Shown: piece after piece, positions 12,801 to 24,100 of the stretch
How the letters are laid out: each line of letters starts with the position of its first letter
How positions within the stretch are numbered: position 1 is the stretch's first letter
NCBI GenBank assembly: GCA_032209605.1
Contig: JASFXZ010000016.1
Coordinates: 10,354,001 to 10,418,000, forward strand
Reading direction: 5' to 3'
Source: Mactromeris polynyma
Lineage: Eukaryota > Mollusca > Bivalvia > Venerida > Mactridae
Length of the DNA: 64,000 bases
Notes under the pieces: model-generated
What the model saw: only the letters and a program-made list of their open reading frames with translations
Databases searched by the model: none
What the model was told of the DNA's origin: nothing
Position numbers and translations under genes: made by a program

Positions 12801-14119
12801 TTATATAAAGATAAAACAAGCACAATAAAAGTCAGGATCTTGCCTTTATACAGCTTACATTGAAGCGTTTAGTGAATTAAAAAGATTGCGCAAACCAGCT
12901 TTTATATATTTTGTGATAAGGTATCGAAAACAAAACAATAATTTTTGTACGCCTTATTGTTTTCACACCAATGCTAGATGTAAATGGACAACTTACTGGA
13001 AATGAAGACAAACACAAAGCTGACAATGTAATGTTTTATTTGGTGTTAGATTTAAGCTATGTCAGGCACTTGTGACTTTGCCCCATTTGTCCCTAACTCT
13101 AGTGTTGAGCTGGACATAGTCCTGCCACAGACGTCACATCTCTATACTGTCGCTGTACATGTCCTGCTAAATCATTCACAAAAGTAAATAGAAGTTGGAC
13201 ACCGCCGGTCTTTCCACTGCATTTACTCTTATTTTCGTGAACAGATATATATGCTTTGCGTGCAATAAAAAACTGTACGACATACAATTGTAGCTTTTCG
13301 TTGATTTATTTGTCTTTTCGACACAATATTTTCATGGATACGACTTGTTTTGTAAAACAAATAGTGAATCAATCGCCTGTTAAATAAGAAGATGGGAGAG
13401 TTGCTATGGAGGCGGTGCGCACATAGTTATTACCCTACTAAGATCATTGTGGATATTGCTATTATTTGCTCCTTCTTGAGCCAATACTGAAAGTGATATA
13501 TATTGCTACTTTGACGGGCGAAATTGGCGAGAGCGAGAGCGCGAACATACAGTTTGTAAGGTGAAGAGTTTACTTGCGCACCGTGGGCGGAGTTACGTTT
13601 GATTGACAGATATTTTAGCGACAATGTTTGCAGTCATAAACATTTGACCCCTGTCTTCTTGTCGAAGTGATTGCGAGGAACTCAGATGCGCTAGAAACTC
13701 GTGAAAGATTGCTACAGTTTTTCTGCACCCTCAAAAGTCTGTTCGCTCGATAATAAAGACGCCATAATAGTGCCGTTAAAATCATGCGGCATAATCCCAG
13801 GTTTTTACTATAGGCTTGTGCGTGGCTCTGTTACGAACGACGCATGTAAAAGTCGGAGTACAGAGACATGTATGCGGGGCTAAGCTGGACATGACTATGG
13901 TGTTCAAAATGGTAACAATATTAACATATGAAAGCTATGATTTATGTCGGTCATACCTACATAGATTTTTCCTTTGTCATTGTTTAGATTTTTCCTTTGT
14001 CATTGTTTAAGAAATGATCATTGATTTAACGTTATGTCCTATTTTTCCCTTTTCAGGAGCTGGTTGAGTTGATACGAGCCAAGAAAGCGGCACAGGAAGC
14101 AGCCAAGGCAAAGAAGTGA
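862..14119 (+). CDS. DNAJC2: DnaJ homolog subfamily C member 2 (zuotin/MPP11), 3' eleven exons
   Basis: Exons: 862-953, 1631-1752, 2328-2396, 3030-3110, 4930-5018, 6902-6971, 9130-9299, 9930-10027, 10951-11064, 12080-12258, 14057-14119 (stop TGA). All junctions are GT/AG and phases agree, giving 381 residues that correspond to the C-terminal part of a protein of about 620 aa. The first exon reads [11 protein letters not shown] and the second [12 protein letters not shown], both signatures of the zuotin homology domain. A charged K/E-rich helix follows (about residues 31-150). SANT1 spans exons 7-8 ([14 protein letters not shown] then RWEVISNFI). SANT2 is in exon 10 ([28 protein letters not shown]). 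The protein ends in a basic K/A-rich tail. In the known family, DNAJC2 works with HSPA14 as a ribosome-associated chaperone and also binds ubiquitylated H2A in the nucleus. The J domain lies upstream of the window. The introns carry four minisatellites, one of which begins inside exon 4. Confidence 0.95.
3095..4168. repeat. 38-bp minisatellite, about 28 copies, overlapping a DNAJC2 5' splice site
   Basis: The unit runs from GGTACCAGACATTTTCTC through to ACTACTGTAAAG. The first copy contains the last 15 bases of DNAJC2 exon 4 and its GT donor at 3111. Every later copy therefore carries the same exon-end/donor string, with the variants GTAAAG and GTAGAG before GTACCA. Other variants (AAACTCG, AACCTCG, AAACGCA) are scattered among the units. 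The array ends at GTACTACT just before unique sequence. Confidence 0.95.
6065..6536. repeat. 29-bp minisatellite, about 16 near-identical copies
   Basis: The unit includes GTTTTAAATAATGTCTGTGG and repeats every 29 bp with no difference that I could see. It lies in DNAJC2 intron 5 (5019-6901). Such uniformity suggests recent expansion, or expansion during cloning or assembly. Confidence 0.95.
7697..8947. repeat. 55-bp minisatellite, about 23 copies
   Basis: The unit starts TAGAGGTTTACTGTACAATC and contains a short inverted motif, AGTG...CACT. It is in DNAJC2 intron 6 (6972-9129). Copies on the 5' side carry GCGAGATG and most copies after about 8500 carry GCAAGATG, so variants are spatially segregated. 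The last unit has lost one T. Confidence 0.95.
10653..10945. repeat. Dispersed repeat, copy A, next to the DNAJC2 exon 9 acceptor
   Basis: This segment resembles 25673-26205 in several blocks in the same order: CAGATATATTTTTCTAGTTT, the AGTTTGTGA block, and a TTTTGTCATG block near its end. It ends within the polypyrimidine/acceptor region of exon 9, which starts at 10951. The family was not identified. Similarity was judged by eye. Confidence 0.6.
11300..11855 (-). mobile_element. Probable tRNA-derived SINE with an internally expanded 59-bp repeat
   Basis: From 11307 a 59-bp segment (CAGTATTTCAGTTATATACA...) is repeated seven times to 11720. It is followed by CGCAAGTAACTGACAACTTC, which matches 16190-16217. 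At about 11805-11850 the reverse strand has tRNA-like boxes (TTAGCTCAAATGCTA and AAGTTCAAAACCC), suggesting the SINE head. The element lies in DNAJC2 intron 9. A related copy at 16115-16230 has only one such segment. Confidence 0.6.
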
Positions 14120-14910
14120 TTAGAGTCAATGATTCCCATCTGCATAAAATGTATCAATTTCATAAGATTCAAATTTTCTTCAAAATGGAATAATTTTCAT
14201 GTGAAGATACTATCTCTATTTATTGTCATAATGCTAGTTTGATGTTGAAGATCTGCTGTGATAGTTTGAACTTGATTAAACACATTTTTGCATTTGTCAA
14301 TCACTCATAATTGAGAAATGGAGTTGAAAAATGATTTAATGGCTAAAATGTATCGATGCGTATCATTCATGTTTTATATACATGTATTTTACGCATCAAG
14401 TATTTGAATACCTGTAAAGTTGTAAAAGAGGGGTAACTTTTGTCTCCTTTATTCCACTGTAGGCATGCACTGTAAACATCACCAAAGTGTTGTGGAGAGA
14501 ATCTTCACCTTACAGGTGCCTAAAGGATATAGACTATTGTCTCTGGTTTTCTATTAGTCCTCTGCTTGTCTACTGATGCATTTGGCATTTGGAAAATATT
14601 CTTTAATCAATTTTGAAATATGTTGGCCATAAGCCTATTTACTCACATTCACATGGGATAATTGTGCACAGTTTTTTGTAATATTTACATTTATCCTACC
14701 TTGGTTTTGTTTGCCCATATATCAGCCAGCTGTTGTGTTTATGGACATCTTTCTGTGTGCATAAAATGTGAATACTCTATAGTCTTATGTGCTAATTAAG
14801 CAAATGCATATACGTGTACATTACAGGCACAAATGTACTCACTTAAGTATGGAACTTTGTACAAAAAGACAGATTGTTTAGTAGAAATCAAGTGTTTTAA
14901 TTGATGAAAA

Positions 14911-14916
14911 AATAAA
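14911..14916 (+). promoter_or_regulatory. Candidate polyadenylation signal of DNAJC2
   Basis: AATAAA lies about 790 bp after the DNAJC2 stop codon and is followed within about 25 bp by T- and GT-rich sequence. The 3' UTR would be 14120 to about 14940. This is a motif-only call. Confidence 0.45.
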
Positions 14917-14936
14917 TGTGCTCAAATATAGATGTG

Positions 14937-15795
14937 TTTGTCCTTATTCCCATTAAATATATTACAAACGTGAAGGAGATGGTGAATTTATAATGGACAG
15001 TGTACAAAATATTGTACACAACCCATTCCTAGTCTAGAGGTACTGTGCTTATACAAAGTCATCAAAAGTGGGCAGCTTGACAAATTGTTTGTTAGTATTA
15101 TTGTTCCGCATCTCGTCCATTGCGTACAACAATGGCAGGCCTCTGGAAGTGTGTGGGTGCTTGGAGGCATTCAAAAATGTACTGCTGACCAGATAATATT
15201 GGTGTCATTTGGAGGGCATTCCTTATCAATCTTGCCAATGTCCATTCACTACATAAATTCCTCTTATGTGCTGTGGTGTCTTACTATATACATAACGGAG
15301 GCAGTGGTGTCTTACTATATACATAACAGAGGCAAAGTACAAGTTTAAAGACAACATCTGTTGTACTTGGAAACCAGGGCGGCAACATGCACATTGAAAG
15401 TGTCAAAGGTGGGGCTGATATTGACAGTTCATGGATCTGATTCCACAGCCTGATAGTTAACAGGAAGAAGGATTGGCTGTACTTGTCTGGCAGACAAGGT
15501 ATCCAACTTTATGGTCTCTGGTAACCTGGTATGGATATGGCATGTAGGTATTGCTATATGGGAATGTCAACGAACTGGTCACTGATGCGGTATAGCAGAT
15601 ACAAGTTCCCTTGTTACACTATGATCAATGTGCTGATTATTTTGGTGCAAAATACTAATGTAACCCAGATTTGGTAAAAAGGCAGTTTACAGCTGTTTAA
15701 TGTCGAACCCTGGATGTATGGAGGCTATCGACATAAACTTAAGTAGGTTATGACTGTTGCTTATATGCAATATCATCATGTGCACAAACATATTA
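14937..15795. other. Intergenic, no gene seen
   Basis: Short ORFs here have no recognisable domain. A direct duplication of about 37 bp containing CTTACTATATACATAAC sits around 15280-15335. Confidence 0.5.
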
Positions 15796-16011
15796 TAGTC
15801 AACTTTCGTTATAATGACCATGTTTGTTCCCTGGATTTTATGTCATTGTAATGGGTATGTACGAGGGGTGTTCGAAACGTTTCGGGAACACCCCTCGTAT
15901 TTATGTCGAATTTAATAATTGACCGATTGTACTGATTTGTTTTCTACAGAGTTGTGCTGTTAAACAATTATTCCGTTGTAATGAATGTCAGTATAATGAG
16001 AGTTGACTGTA
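15796..16011. repeat. Fold-back (MITE-like) repeat
   Basis: The left end ATAGTCAACTTTCGTTATAA is approximately the reverse complement of the right end near 15991-16011 (TATAATGAGAGTTGACTGTA). The arms are imperfect, and a second, smaller hairpin is nested inside. Confidence 0.55.
15860..15899. mobile_element. Perfect 14-bp-arm hairpin, possibly collapsed mariner-type TIRs
   Basis: TACGAGGGGTGTTC (15860-15873) is the exact reverse complement of 15886-15899, separated by 12 bases that contain the palindrome GAAACGTTTC. The structure is bounded by TA on both sides. The arm resembles the end of some Tc1/mariner-group elements (my recollection, not checked). Confidence 0.55.
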
Positions 16012-16114
16012 TCACGGACCTATATACCGTGACTGTATCTAATTATATTCTTTTTTTACAACTACAAAATTCACAGCATATTGCCACAGGCCAATGGAAG
16101 GACCCTGTGATGTT

Positions 16115-16230
16115 TTTCAACAGCATTTCAGTTATATGATGGTCCTTTGATCCTACTTGTGAGCCCGAGTTCTCCACCAGTACCTGTTCTGCCGCAAGCA
16201 ACTGACGACTTCTCCACATTAATCGGTGTT
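16115..16230 (-). mobile_element. SINE fragment related to 11300-11855
   Basis: It shares AACAG.ATTTCAGTTATAT, CCACCAGTAC and CCGCAAGCAACTGACGACTT with the SINE in DNAJC2 intron 9, in the same order, but has a single middle segment. The tRNA-like head was not found here, so it is a truncated copy. Confidence 0.55.
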
Positions 16231-17903
16231 TAGAAGAAAAAGGCAATGGATATAATTATATATTCAGTCAAATAATCATTAGTGATGGGTAAATCCAGTG
16301 CTGACTTGACTGAGCAAATGGCCGGGTAAGGAACATGTCAAACATGTCAAACATGTCCCTTCAACAAAGAGAAAGGCAACTGTTATGGACCCCACATACT
16401 GGGAAAAAACATTGTTTTCATACTTGCATCGGGCAATAAATAATTTAAAACCGACTACAAACGTATAATGAAATAATCTGTTAAATGATCATCTTGTCCA
16501 CTGTTTTTCATGTTTTTCATGATCTGTTTTCTTTCCCTTTATAGGGGCTTGAACAATGGACCATTTCTAGATTCAATTCAGAGTTGTATAATAAATTCAT
16601 GTTTATAACAGTTTGTTACTAAAACAGAAAAGTTCATGCAAGTATTTAAATCAAAATGGTCAGCACAAGCCAATGTCTGAGAGATACAGATATATTTCAG
16701 GAAATAAGAGATTGCTCCTATCCCACTGCTGGGACCAATTAGCCTCTTAAAAAGTGGTATACAATCTCCATTATCTAAATGATTTATAGGTCACATATCA
16801 AATAAATAAGTTGCAGAATAGATAAGTTTGTTGTTTTGTCAAAATTTTTACTGACAGTTCCAAGGCTGTAAATTCGCTGTATGGTAATATTATTATTTCT
16901 TTTTATGTTTTGAATGTATGTACGTTATATTTCCCTTTCCACGGTGCAATTCTTTCACTTTATATAGTGTTCAGGTTATTTCCTGTCCAGTTTTGACCTA
17001 TTGTTGCCAGCTGTCTTGACTTAACCTCTGATCTTTTCCATTTACCATTAATTTACCCCCCCCCTTTTATGGATTGTTGCATTCACCGAGGTCTGTGTGT
17101 GGAGGCACTGTCTTATGTATGTGGCGTTTCCTGTAGCAACTTATTCTCTCTCAAAATTGTTTAACATAGTTCTTTAACAGTACATTCTGGCTAATTTATG
17201 CAATGTCTTTATTTACAATGTAATACAATGACGATTCCTTTATCATTAATTTCAATGAATTTTACTCTTCACTTTTCCCATAAAGATGAATAATATATCG
17301 TGTTAAATTCTGCTTCATTGCTCCACGGACATATAATCCATACATAGATATGGTTGTTCTGTGCAGGTAATCATAAAACAATCCGTACGGACTGGTACGG
17401 TTGTAACTGGCTGTTATCATCTATGTGAAACAGTTACTTCCCTTTTATATATTTTTTTACTTCCGGTGAATTTAGATTTAATTTTGCAACGTCTTTTAAA
17501 GCTGCTGATTTAACATATGCGTTCAGCAAACTGAGTTTAACAGGTATAATTTATTTCTTAATTTTACAAACCATTCGCTTACAATGGGAATATTAATATT
17601 CCTCTTTCTCATAATTTCTCAATAAATTTCATTAAATATTCGTGCTCCCAAAATCATTATTTTCCAGATGCAGGCTTGCTACATTTGACCTAATTACTGT
17701 CAATGTTTATTCAAAGGACCAGGTAAGCATGTAGTCCACATTTCTAGACATTCAAGGCTTGTTTTTCACATTTTGTATTATCATAGATCTGTTGTTATTT
17801 CACATTCATTTATTAATGTTGCATTGCAATTTGCAACGTGGGTTTTAAAAATATATAACAGAAAAAATAGATGGGGATATCGTGTTTGTAAACTATCCGA
17901 TTC
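16231..17903. other. Intergenic, no gene seen
   Basis: AT-rich sequence with short ORFs that carry no recognisable domain. A C-run lies near 17057. No exon or RNA gene could be supported. Confidence 0.4.
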
Positions 17904-17960
17904 TGTGCATGCGCAGTTAACTGGTGGGCAAAAGGGTAAATGGCGGCGACAGCGTACTAT
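17904..17960. promoter_or_regulatory. Promoter-like island with NRF1 and YY1 type motifs
   Basis: TGTGCATGCGCAG (17904-17916) matches an NRF1-type palindrome, and AAATGGCGGCGACAG just downstream has a YY1-like ATGGCGGC core. It is the most GC-rich spot for several kb and could be a transcription start upstream of the zinc-finger gene at 21137. No transcript evidence exists here. Confidence 0.3.
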
Positions 17961-17981
17961 ACAACCAATATAGAATGAAAA

Positions 17982-18480
17982 ACATGACGGTAGCCATTAA
18001 TTTCTTTAATATTTGACATAAATACAAGTTTGGTATAAATTGAAAGGTAATACTCCGAGCTTTCCCAGGACAAAAATATTTTAAATCAGAAAATGGTTTG
18101 TTTTTTAAATTAGACTCTGAAAATGGGCATTATTTTGTGAAATAAGTTTCGAACTGTTTTGGTTCGAAAAACTCAGCAGTAGGTATTTCAATTCTCATTT
18201 TTACATATGCGCATCAAATCGATACCAGATAAACGGTTATGCTCTCAACTTTCCAAAAATAAAAAAAATATTGAAAATCGGTGAATTTTCTGCATCAGAA
18301 TGAGCACATTTTACGACAAATTATTTTCAATTTGTTTAGGTTCGAAAAACATGGCGGTGGGTATTAGTATTTGTATTAATCAATTTATGTGCATAAAGTT
18401 GGTACCAAATGAAAGATAATGCACCCAGCCATCTAACAATGTAAAATATTGAAATGTGCGAGTTTTCCGAAAATAATTTT
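17982..18480. repeat. Diverged three-copy tandem repeat, unit about 180-190 bp
   Basis: Units begin near 17982, 18171 and 18349. Each starts with an A-rich motif then CATGACGGTAG, CTCAGCAGTAG or CATGGCGGTGG. Later in each come a (G)ATACCA/GGTACCA-type motif, a TTTCC...AAAATATT block and, at the end of units 1 and 2, GGTTCGAAAA. The copies are clearly diverged, so the duplication is old. Confidence 0.6.
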
Positions 18481-20279
18481 TTAATATGACTGACTTTTCT
18501 GTATGTGTATGTGCATAAATAATTTGTTATGTGTGAAATGCATCAATAGAAATTATTAACATGTACACATATCTAACAAAGACAACAACGTGATATGTTT
18601 AATTGTGCTTTTATTTACCTTATTTTACATTAATTAGCATTAAAACATATTCAGCATTTATTTGAGTGTCATTCATACACACACATTATATTAAGACATA
18701 GCGGTAGATAAATAAATACACATATATCACATGTTAAACAGTTTGTCAATCAACTTTGTCTTCGCTGGCGCTAGGTTTAAAGAGTTGGTAGTCAGATTTG
18801 AGAAACAATTAAATTGTATATGAATAAATCTTGGGAGAAATGTATTGGTTTGAATGGAGTCTAATGGATTCTTAGCTAGCGCTATCCTAGATTATTACGT
18901 AATACATAAAGCATACTATTATTGTTCGGCAGTGCACCGTCAACTTCTCTACCAATGACAATGTCTACAAAGCCAAGACTCGGTTTTAATTAGACTAAAT
19001 TCCATTACAACTCGCGTGATACCACTAGTTTTAATTAGACTAAATTCCTGTACAACTCATGTGATACCACTCAATTTTGCTTGATTTGTTTTCACACATC
19101 TTACATCATTTTTAATGACATCTGGTAATTTACATGTACAGACGCATTTTATTGTTTGAGACTTATCTTCTTTACAAGACATTTTCGGCATTTTCATAAC
19201 TTTTTGAAACGGTTCAAATTTGTCATTTTCTGAGATGCATCCTCATAGCGGGAATATCAAGTCTAACATCGGTGATTTCACAATTAAGTTACAATGCACA
19301 AGTTCTGTAACATATGTGATGGCAAATACACAACAATCGGATGTGTTTGTTTTTCTTTGTACATCAGGTATTATCACATTAATCGCAAGTTTTTTAGATT
19401 TGCCCACATATATTTGTGACAGCTCTATGCTGATATTTGTGTCCACAGTTCTGTTCTTTAAACTGTCTAAAACATAAACGTGTGGAGTTGAGTTTGTTTA
19501 CCCTCGCCACCGGGATAACAAAAACATAACATAAACGGAGCCAGTTGAATGTTTTTATACCCATTGGTAAACTTCCTTCCACCTGCATATGATAATAATT
19601 GACACTTCTCAAATTAATTTGTATATATGTGTCTGATGGTGACAGCAAAAACTGATTGGATGCATATTGGACTCCCACTGGGCCAGACACTGAAATGCTG
19701 ATTAGGGGTCTGAATAAGATTGATATCTAGATAGTGCACACAGGGACACTATTGTTTATTACATATCATTATATAAGTTGTCCAACCCAATACTGGCCTT
19801 GTTTCTGTCTCTGTTTCCGATTTTTATCATGTTATCTTATACATATAATTTCTGGAATTTGTAGAAGTATGTGTTGCATTTATTGAAGATTTCGGAAATA
19901 ATCCTAATAGTGTAAATGTGTCTGTCCCTATTTTGTAATGTATGTCCCCACATTAAATTATTTGCTTTAAAGACTGTAATTGTCAATTTTAAGAAATAAT
20001 TTTTATCACATGGACTTCTGACATATATTATAAAATCTTTTGGATGATTATAATAGGTCTACACAATATCATTATATTATCAAACAGATGACAAGTTTTT
20101 GCATTTTTGTTGCAGTAGTATAAAATAATTATGTCACTACGAATAAGATGCTTCACTATGAAGTTGATTTTTCTTTCTGGACAAAATAAAGGTTGTCTTT
20201 GTACATAAATATTTCCTAAACTTGATGCCTAAAATGACTTTTATTCACACTTAATAATATATACATAAGGGGGCAGTCA
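18481..20279. other. Intergenic, no gene seen
   Basis: AT-rich. A short direct repeat (AGACTAAATTCC) lies at about 18995-19050. ORFs at 19220-19690 have no recognisable domain and ordinary composition for the region. Confidence 0.4.
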
Positions 20280-20443
20280 TTACCATGGTCGGTGGGCCGT
20301 GGGGTTCCAGTTTTTCCTGTTAATGGCAGATAGCCACCGTTTCCTTCGCTCTGATTCTTCTCATTAGGAATTCTGTGCCACGAAATCTTAGAACCCTTTT
20401 CCCACCTGTTTGTACAACCAACAACTATGCAAGACTGAATCAT
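20280..20443 (-). pseudogene. THAP-domain exon, frameshifted
   Basis: Reading the minus strand from the ATG at 20443 gives a THAP-like N-terminus: C-x4-C (CIVVGC) followed by WHRIP. About 30 codons in, the frame breaks. The continuation of the domain (RRKRWLSAINRKNWNPTAHR) appears in another frame and ends in CCA TGG TAA, or at a possible GT donor. THAP domains are C2CH zinc-coordinating DNA-binding modules found in host factors and P-element-type transposases. I infer a one-base deletion near 20365. A sequencing error is possible. No further THAP exons were found. Confidence 0.6.
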
Positions 20444-20529
20444 AACTTAAAGGAATTAACAATCTAGATAGAGTGAATTAGCGTTATAAACAATATGGCG
20501 CTGTAACAGGATATCGATTTTCTGCCCAC

Positions 20530-20552
20530 CAGCCGGTGCGCGTGACGTCACA
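20530..20552 (-). promoter_or_regulatory. CRE-containing promoter-like site upstream of the THAP exon
   Basis: GGTGCGCGTGACGTCACAG contains a perfect TGACGTCA (20543-20550), about 100 bp upstream of the minus-strand THAP start codon. Its position suggests the promoter of that degraded gene. This is motif evidence only. Confidence 0.35.
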
Positions 20553-21136
20553 GCGATGTCTCCTATAAAGAACTATCCTTTCCATTTATGAAAATGAAAG
20601 AATGATTGAAATGTCTTATTCCAAAGTGGGTTACGATATTTTTGTACACCCAATCCTTCACAGCGATTATCATGCACTTGTTAGTGAACTGATAGTGGTT
20701 TCCCAAATAGTTCATTGTCTATTTAACTAAATATAACCGCCTTGTTCCAAACAAACACAGTTAATGAAGTTTTACATACAAAATAATAGTACAAATTATT
20801 ATTGTAAAAGGATACCAACTCTTTGGTCACTTCCCATTTATAATTAATTAATATCAATTTTGTATTAAATAAGGGGAGATCGCCCCAATCAACTTAGCAT
20901 CTGTATTTATTATCAAGCTTTACTTCGCAACATTAGCCTTATTTCCTGTTAACACTGCCAGAACAATGTCAATATTTAATATTAAATATTATCAAGAGAT
21001 AAAAAAAACAAAATAACAAAATACTGTTAAATTGTTTGTGATGGCAGAGGGTATCTACTTATACTTAAACACGTATGTATTCTATTACAATTTCAGATTG
21101 TTTGAATACACAGCAGTGTTGAACATGATATGAAAA

Positions 21137-24100
21137 ATGTCAGATTCAGTGGAGAACAGAAATAATTATTGTGATCAGTGTGATAAATGGTTTCAGCAGA
21201 CCTCAAGCTACAAGGTATTTTGGTTTTTGTTTAAATTTTTTATTAATATTTTCATTTAGGTTCTGTCATGTACTAATGTTATGTCCCATATAAGTCAGTT
21301 GGTCAATGATTTGCTTATTTATTTCAAGATGTATCCAACGGGTTCATATTTCGCTCTGTTAGCTAAGCAGAGTTGTAGACAAACGATCGACTAAATTCCT
21401 AATTGTATGTTTGAATTTGTTTTCCGTGATAATTGAAATTGTTGTGTTACAGGTTCACATGGAGAAACATGCTGGAAAGAGACATTACTGTGATATTTGT
21501 GACAAGTCCTACACTGCTGCTCACTCTCTGATAATACATAAAAGAACTCATTCAGACATTAAACCTTACAAATGTCAATACTGTGAGGCTAGATTCTTCC
21601 AATCTGGACATTGTCATAGACATGAAAAGTCTTGTCATTGTAAGTATAGTTGAACAAAAAGGAGTAAATTCTCATTAATATATAAATATACCATATCAAT
21701 ACAGGACTAAGAGGTAATATATGGCTTTCGAGATGATCGGACAGTGGGTAATGCAGATTGCTCATAAAGTTGTACTGGAATTTGTACTTTAAAGTATAAA
21801 TTTCCAAAATAATTAGAAAGTCTACCAAGCTACTGTTTACAATATTTATTTTTAGAAACATTAAAATTTAAAGATTTTTGTTGGCATGCAAATTGTAATT
21901 GTATTCCTATGCACTAGTAAGAACTTAGATATAACTGATTGCCATTTTATTTTTATAGCTGAAATATCTGTTGAAAAAATCAGTGACTCAAAAGAACAAG
22001 ATGACCCCAAGACAAGTAAATTCACATGCAAAGTTTGTGGGAAATTCTTCAGGAGACAGAGTTCTTATAAAGTATGTTGGGAGTTCTTTATTCGTAATGT
22101 TAACTTTAAATTAATATCTAACTTGAGAAAATAATATATTAGAGTTACCAAGTATACAGTTGTACAGTACCTATGGAATATTCTACATGTGCATGAAATT
22201 TACTTATAAATCCATGACTGTTATTAAAACGATTTGGTGTCGAATTGTATCAGAATTATAATAAACTTATCAAATAGATATATAGAAATCATCATCATTG
22301 TACTTTGCATTCAAAGAAATATAATATATTTCAATATGCATTATTTTGGTCTTTGTACTGTAAATCACTTGTAATTTGCATTACTCCTATTTTGCGAATT
22401 ACCCTATTTTGAATTATTAGTGTAGTTTTAGGTTCTGGTACATTTTGTGAGAAAACTTTGCTTTTATTTGAATAAGCAAGCCAATCCAATTGTGAATTGC
22501 TGGGAAATAAAACACTCAACATTTGACTGAGAAGATAGGTTTGGACCATTGAGTCAACATTGACTGAGAAGATGGGTTTGGACCATTGAGTCATTTATAA
22601 ATGTATTTTTCTTCTGCAGGTTCATTTGAAGACACATGATGATGGTGATAATAATGGAGAGTTATTTTCTGGATGTGGTGCAGCTGTTGAAGGCAAAAAC
22701 AAATTGAAAACACATCAACAGGTACATAAAGGTAAGTCAGGTTTTAATATGTTATCACCTGAAGCATTGAATTGATTGAACTGTTTGATTATTTAGGTAA
22801 AGAAGCTTTACTTAAAGGCGCATATGCTCAACAAGTAACATAAGCAACATGGTTCTGTTAGGACCAACAAGGTATCCACTAACAGATACCTACCTGGGAT
22901 TTTACATGGCTCTGTTAGGACCAACAAGGTATCCACTAACAGATACCTACCTGGGATTTTACATGGCTCTGTTAGGACCAACAAGGTATCCACTAACAGA
23001 TACCTACCTGGGATTTTACATGGCTCTGTTAGGACCAACAAGGTATCCACTAACAGATACCTACCTGGGATTTTACATGGCTCTGTTAGGACCAACAAGG
23101 TATCCACTAACAGATACCTACCTGGGATTTTACATCTCCTGGTAGTAATCTTTATATACTGAGTGACTAGTAAAGGAGCTACCAGTACTAGATCTAGAGT
23201 TATTATTAAAAATTGTTGTAACTTTTTATAGCTTAAATTGAATAGAATTTGGACTAGGTAGTGTAATGTACTTTAAATATTGAAGTTTATATTTTCTGTA
23301 AGCATTTAAGATAGCATTGTTTAGAACTCTGTCATTTATTTTAGCAAAGAAAGGTACTAGATATGAAATGAAGTCAAAAACTAAAGCAACAAAGCCTGTG
23401 ATTGTTTGTCGTGTCTGCAGACGACTGTTTAGTTGTATGAGTAGTTACCGTGTTCATGAGAAGAAACATAAAGGTATAAGGCATTACTGCACCAGGTAAG
23501 GATAACTACAAAAACTTCTGTTTTATAATAATGTTAACACTCTTAATCAAGTCAGTTTTATGAACATTTTCTTGAGACATAATGTAGTGTGTTGTAACAT
23601 CAAGACCACTCATATGCACTTACATTGTAAGTTTCTGAGAATTGCAGGCAAATAGTAGACAGTAGATATAAAGCTATAACTATACATGGGATCGATGTAA
23701 ATCTTCACTTAAATATAATATTTTGTCATGAAATAAAATACTTAAATGTCCATCTGTCAGCCCATCCATTCCCTCTTAGCTTGTCCAAACTTCTGCTCCA
23801 GAACCCCTGGTTGAATGTCAATGAATCTTCCCTCGAGTCATTGGGATCAACTGAATTCTGCACAACTCTGGCATATTGCATTCAGATATTATTTTTTGCT
23901 TTATGGACCCTCTAGGTAGTTAAGTTTTGGAAGATTTATCCATACTATTTGTCCACTACCCCTGATCAGAAATCTACCAAGTGGAGTTATGCATATTTTC
24001 TCCTCATTCTGAATGTATAAAAATCAAAGGGGCATTACTCTGTGAAAAATCAAGAGTCTACATAGAGATTTTTTGCTATGACTTGATCTTCAAAACCTCT

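Noticed and set aside
13430..14010. Short ORFs in DNAJC2 intron 10
   Set aside because: No domain, no consistent coding character, and no splice signals in phase with the gene.
22808..23145. ORFs of 98-99 codons on both strands
   Set aside because: Read-through of the 57-bp minisatellite inside an intron.
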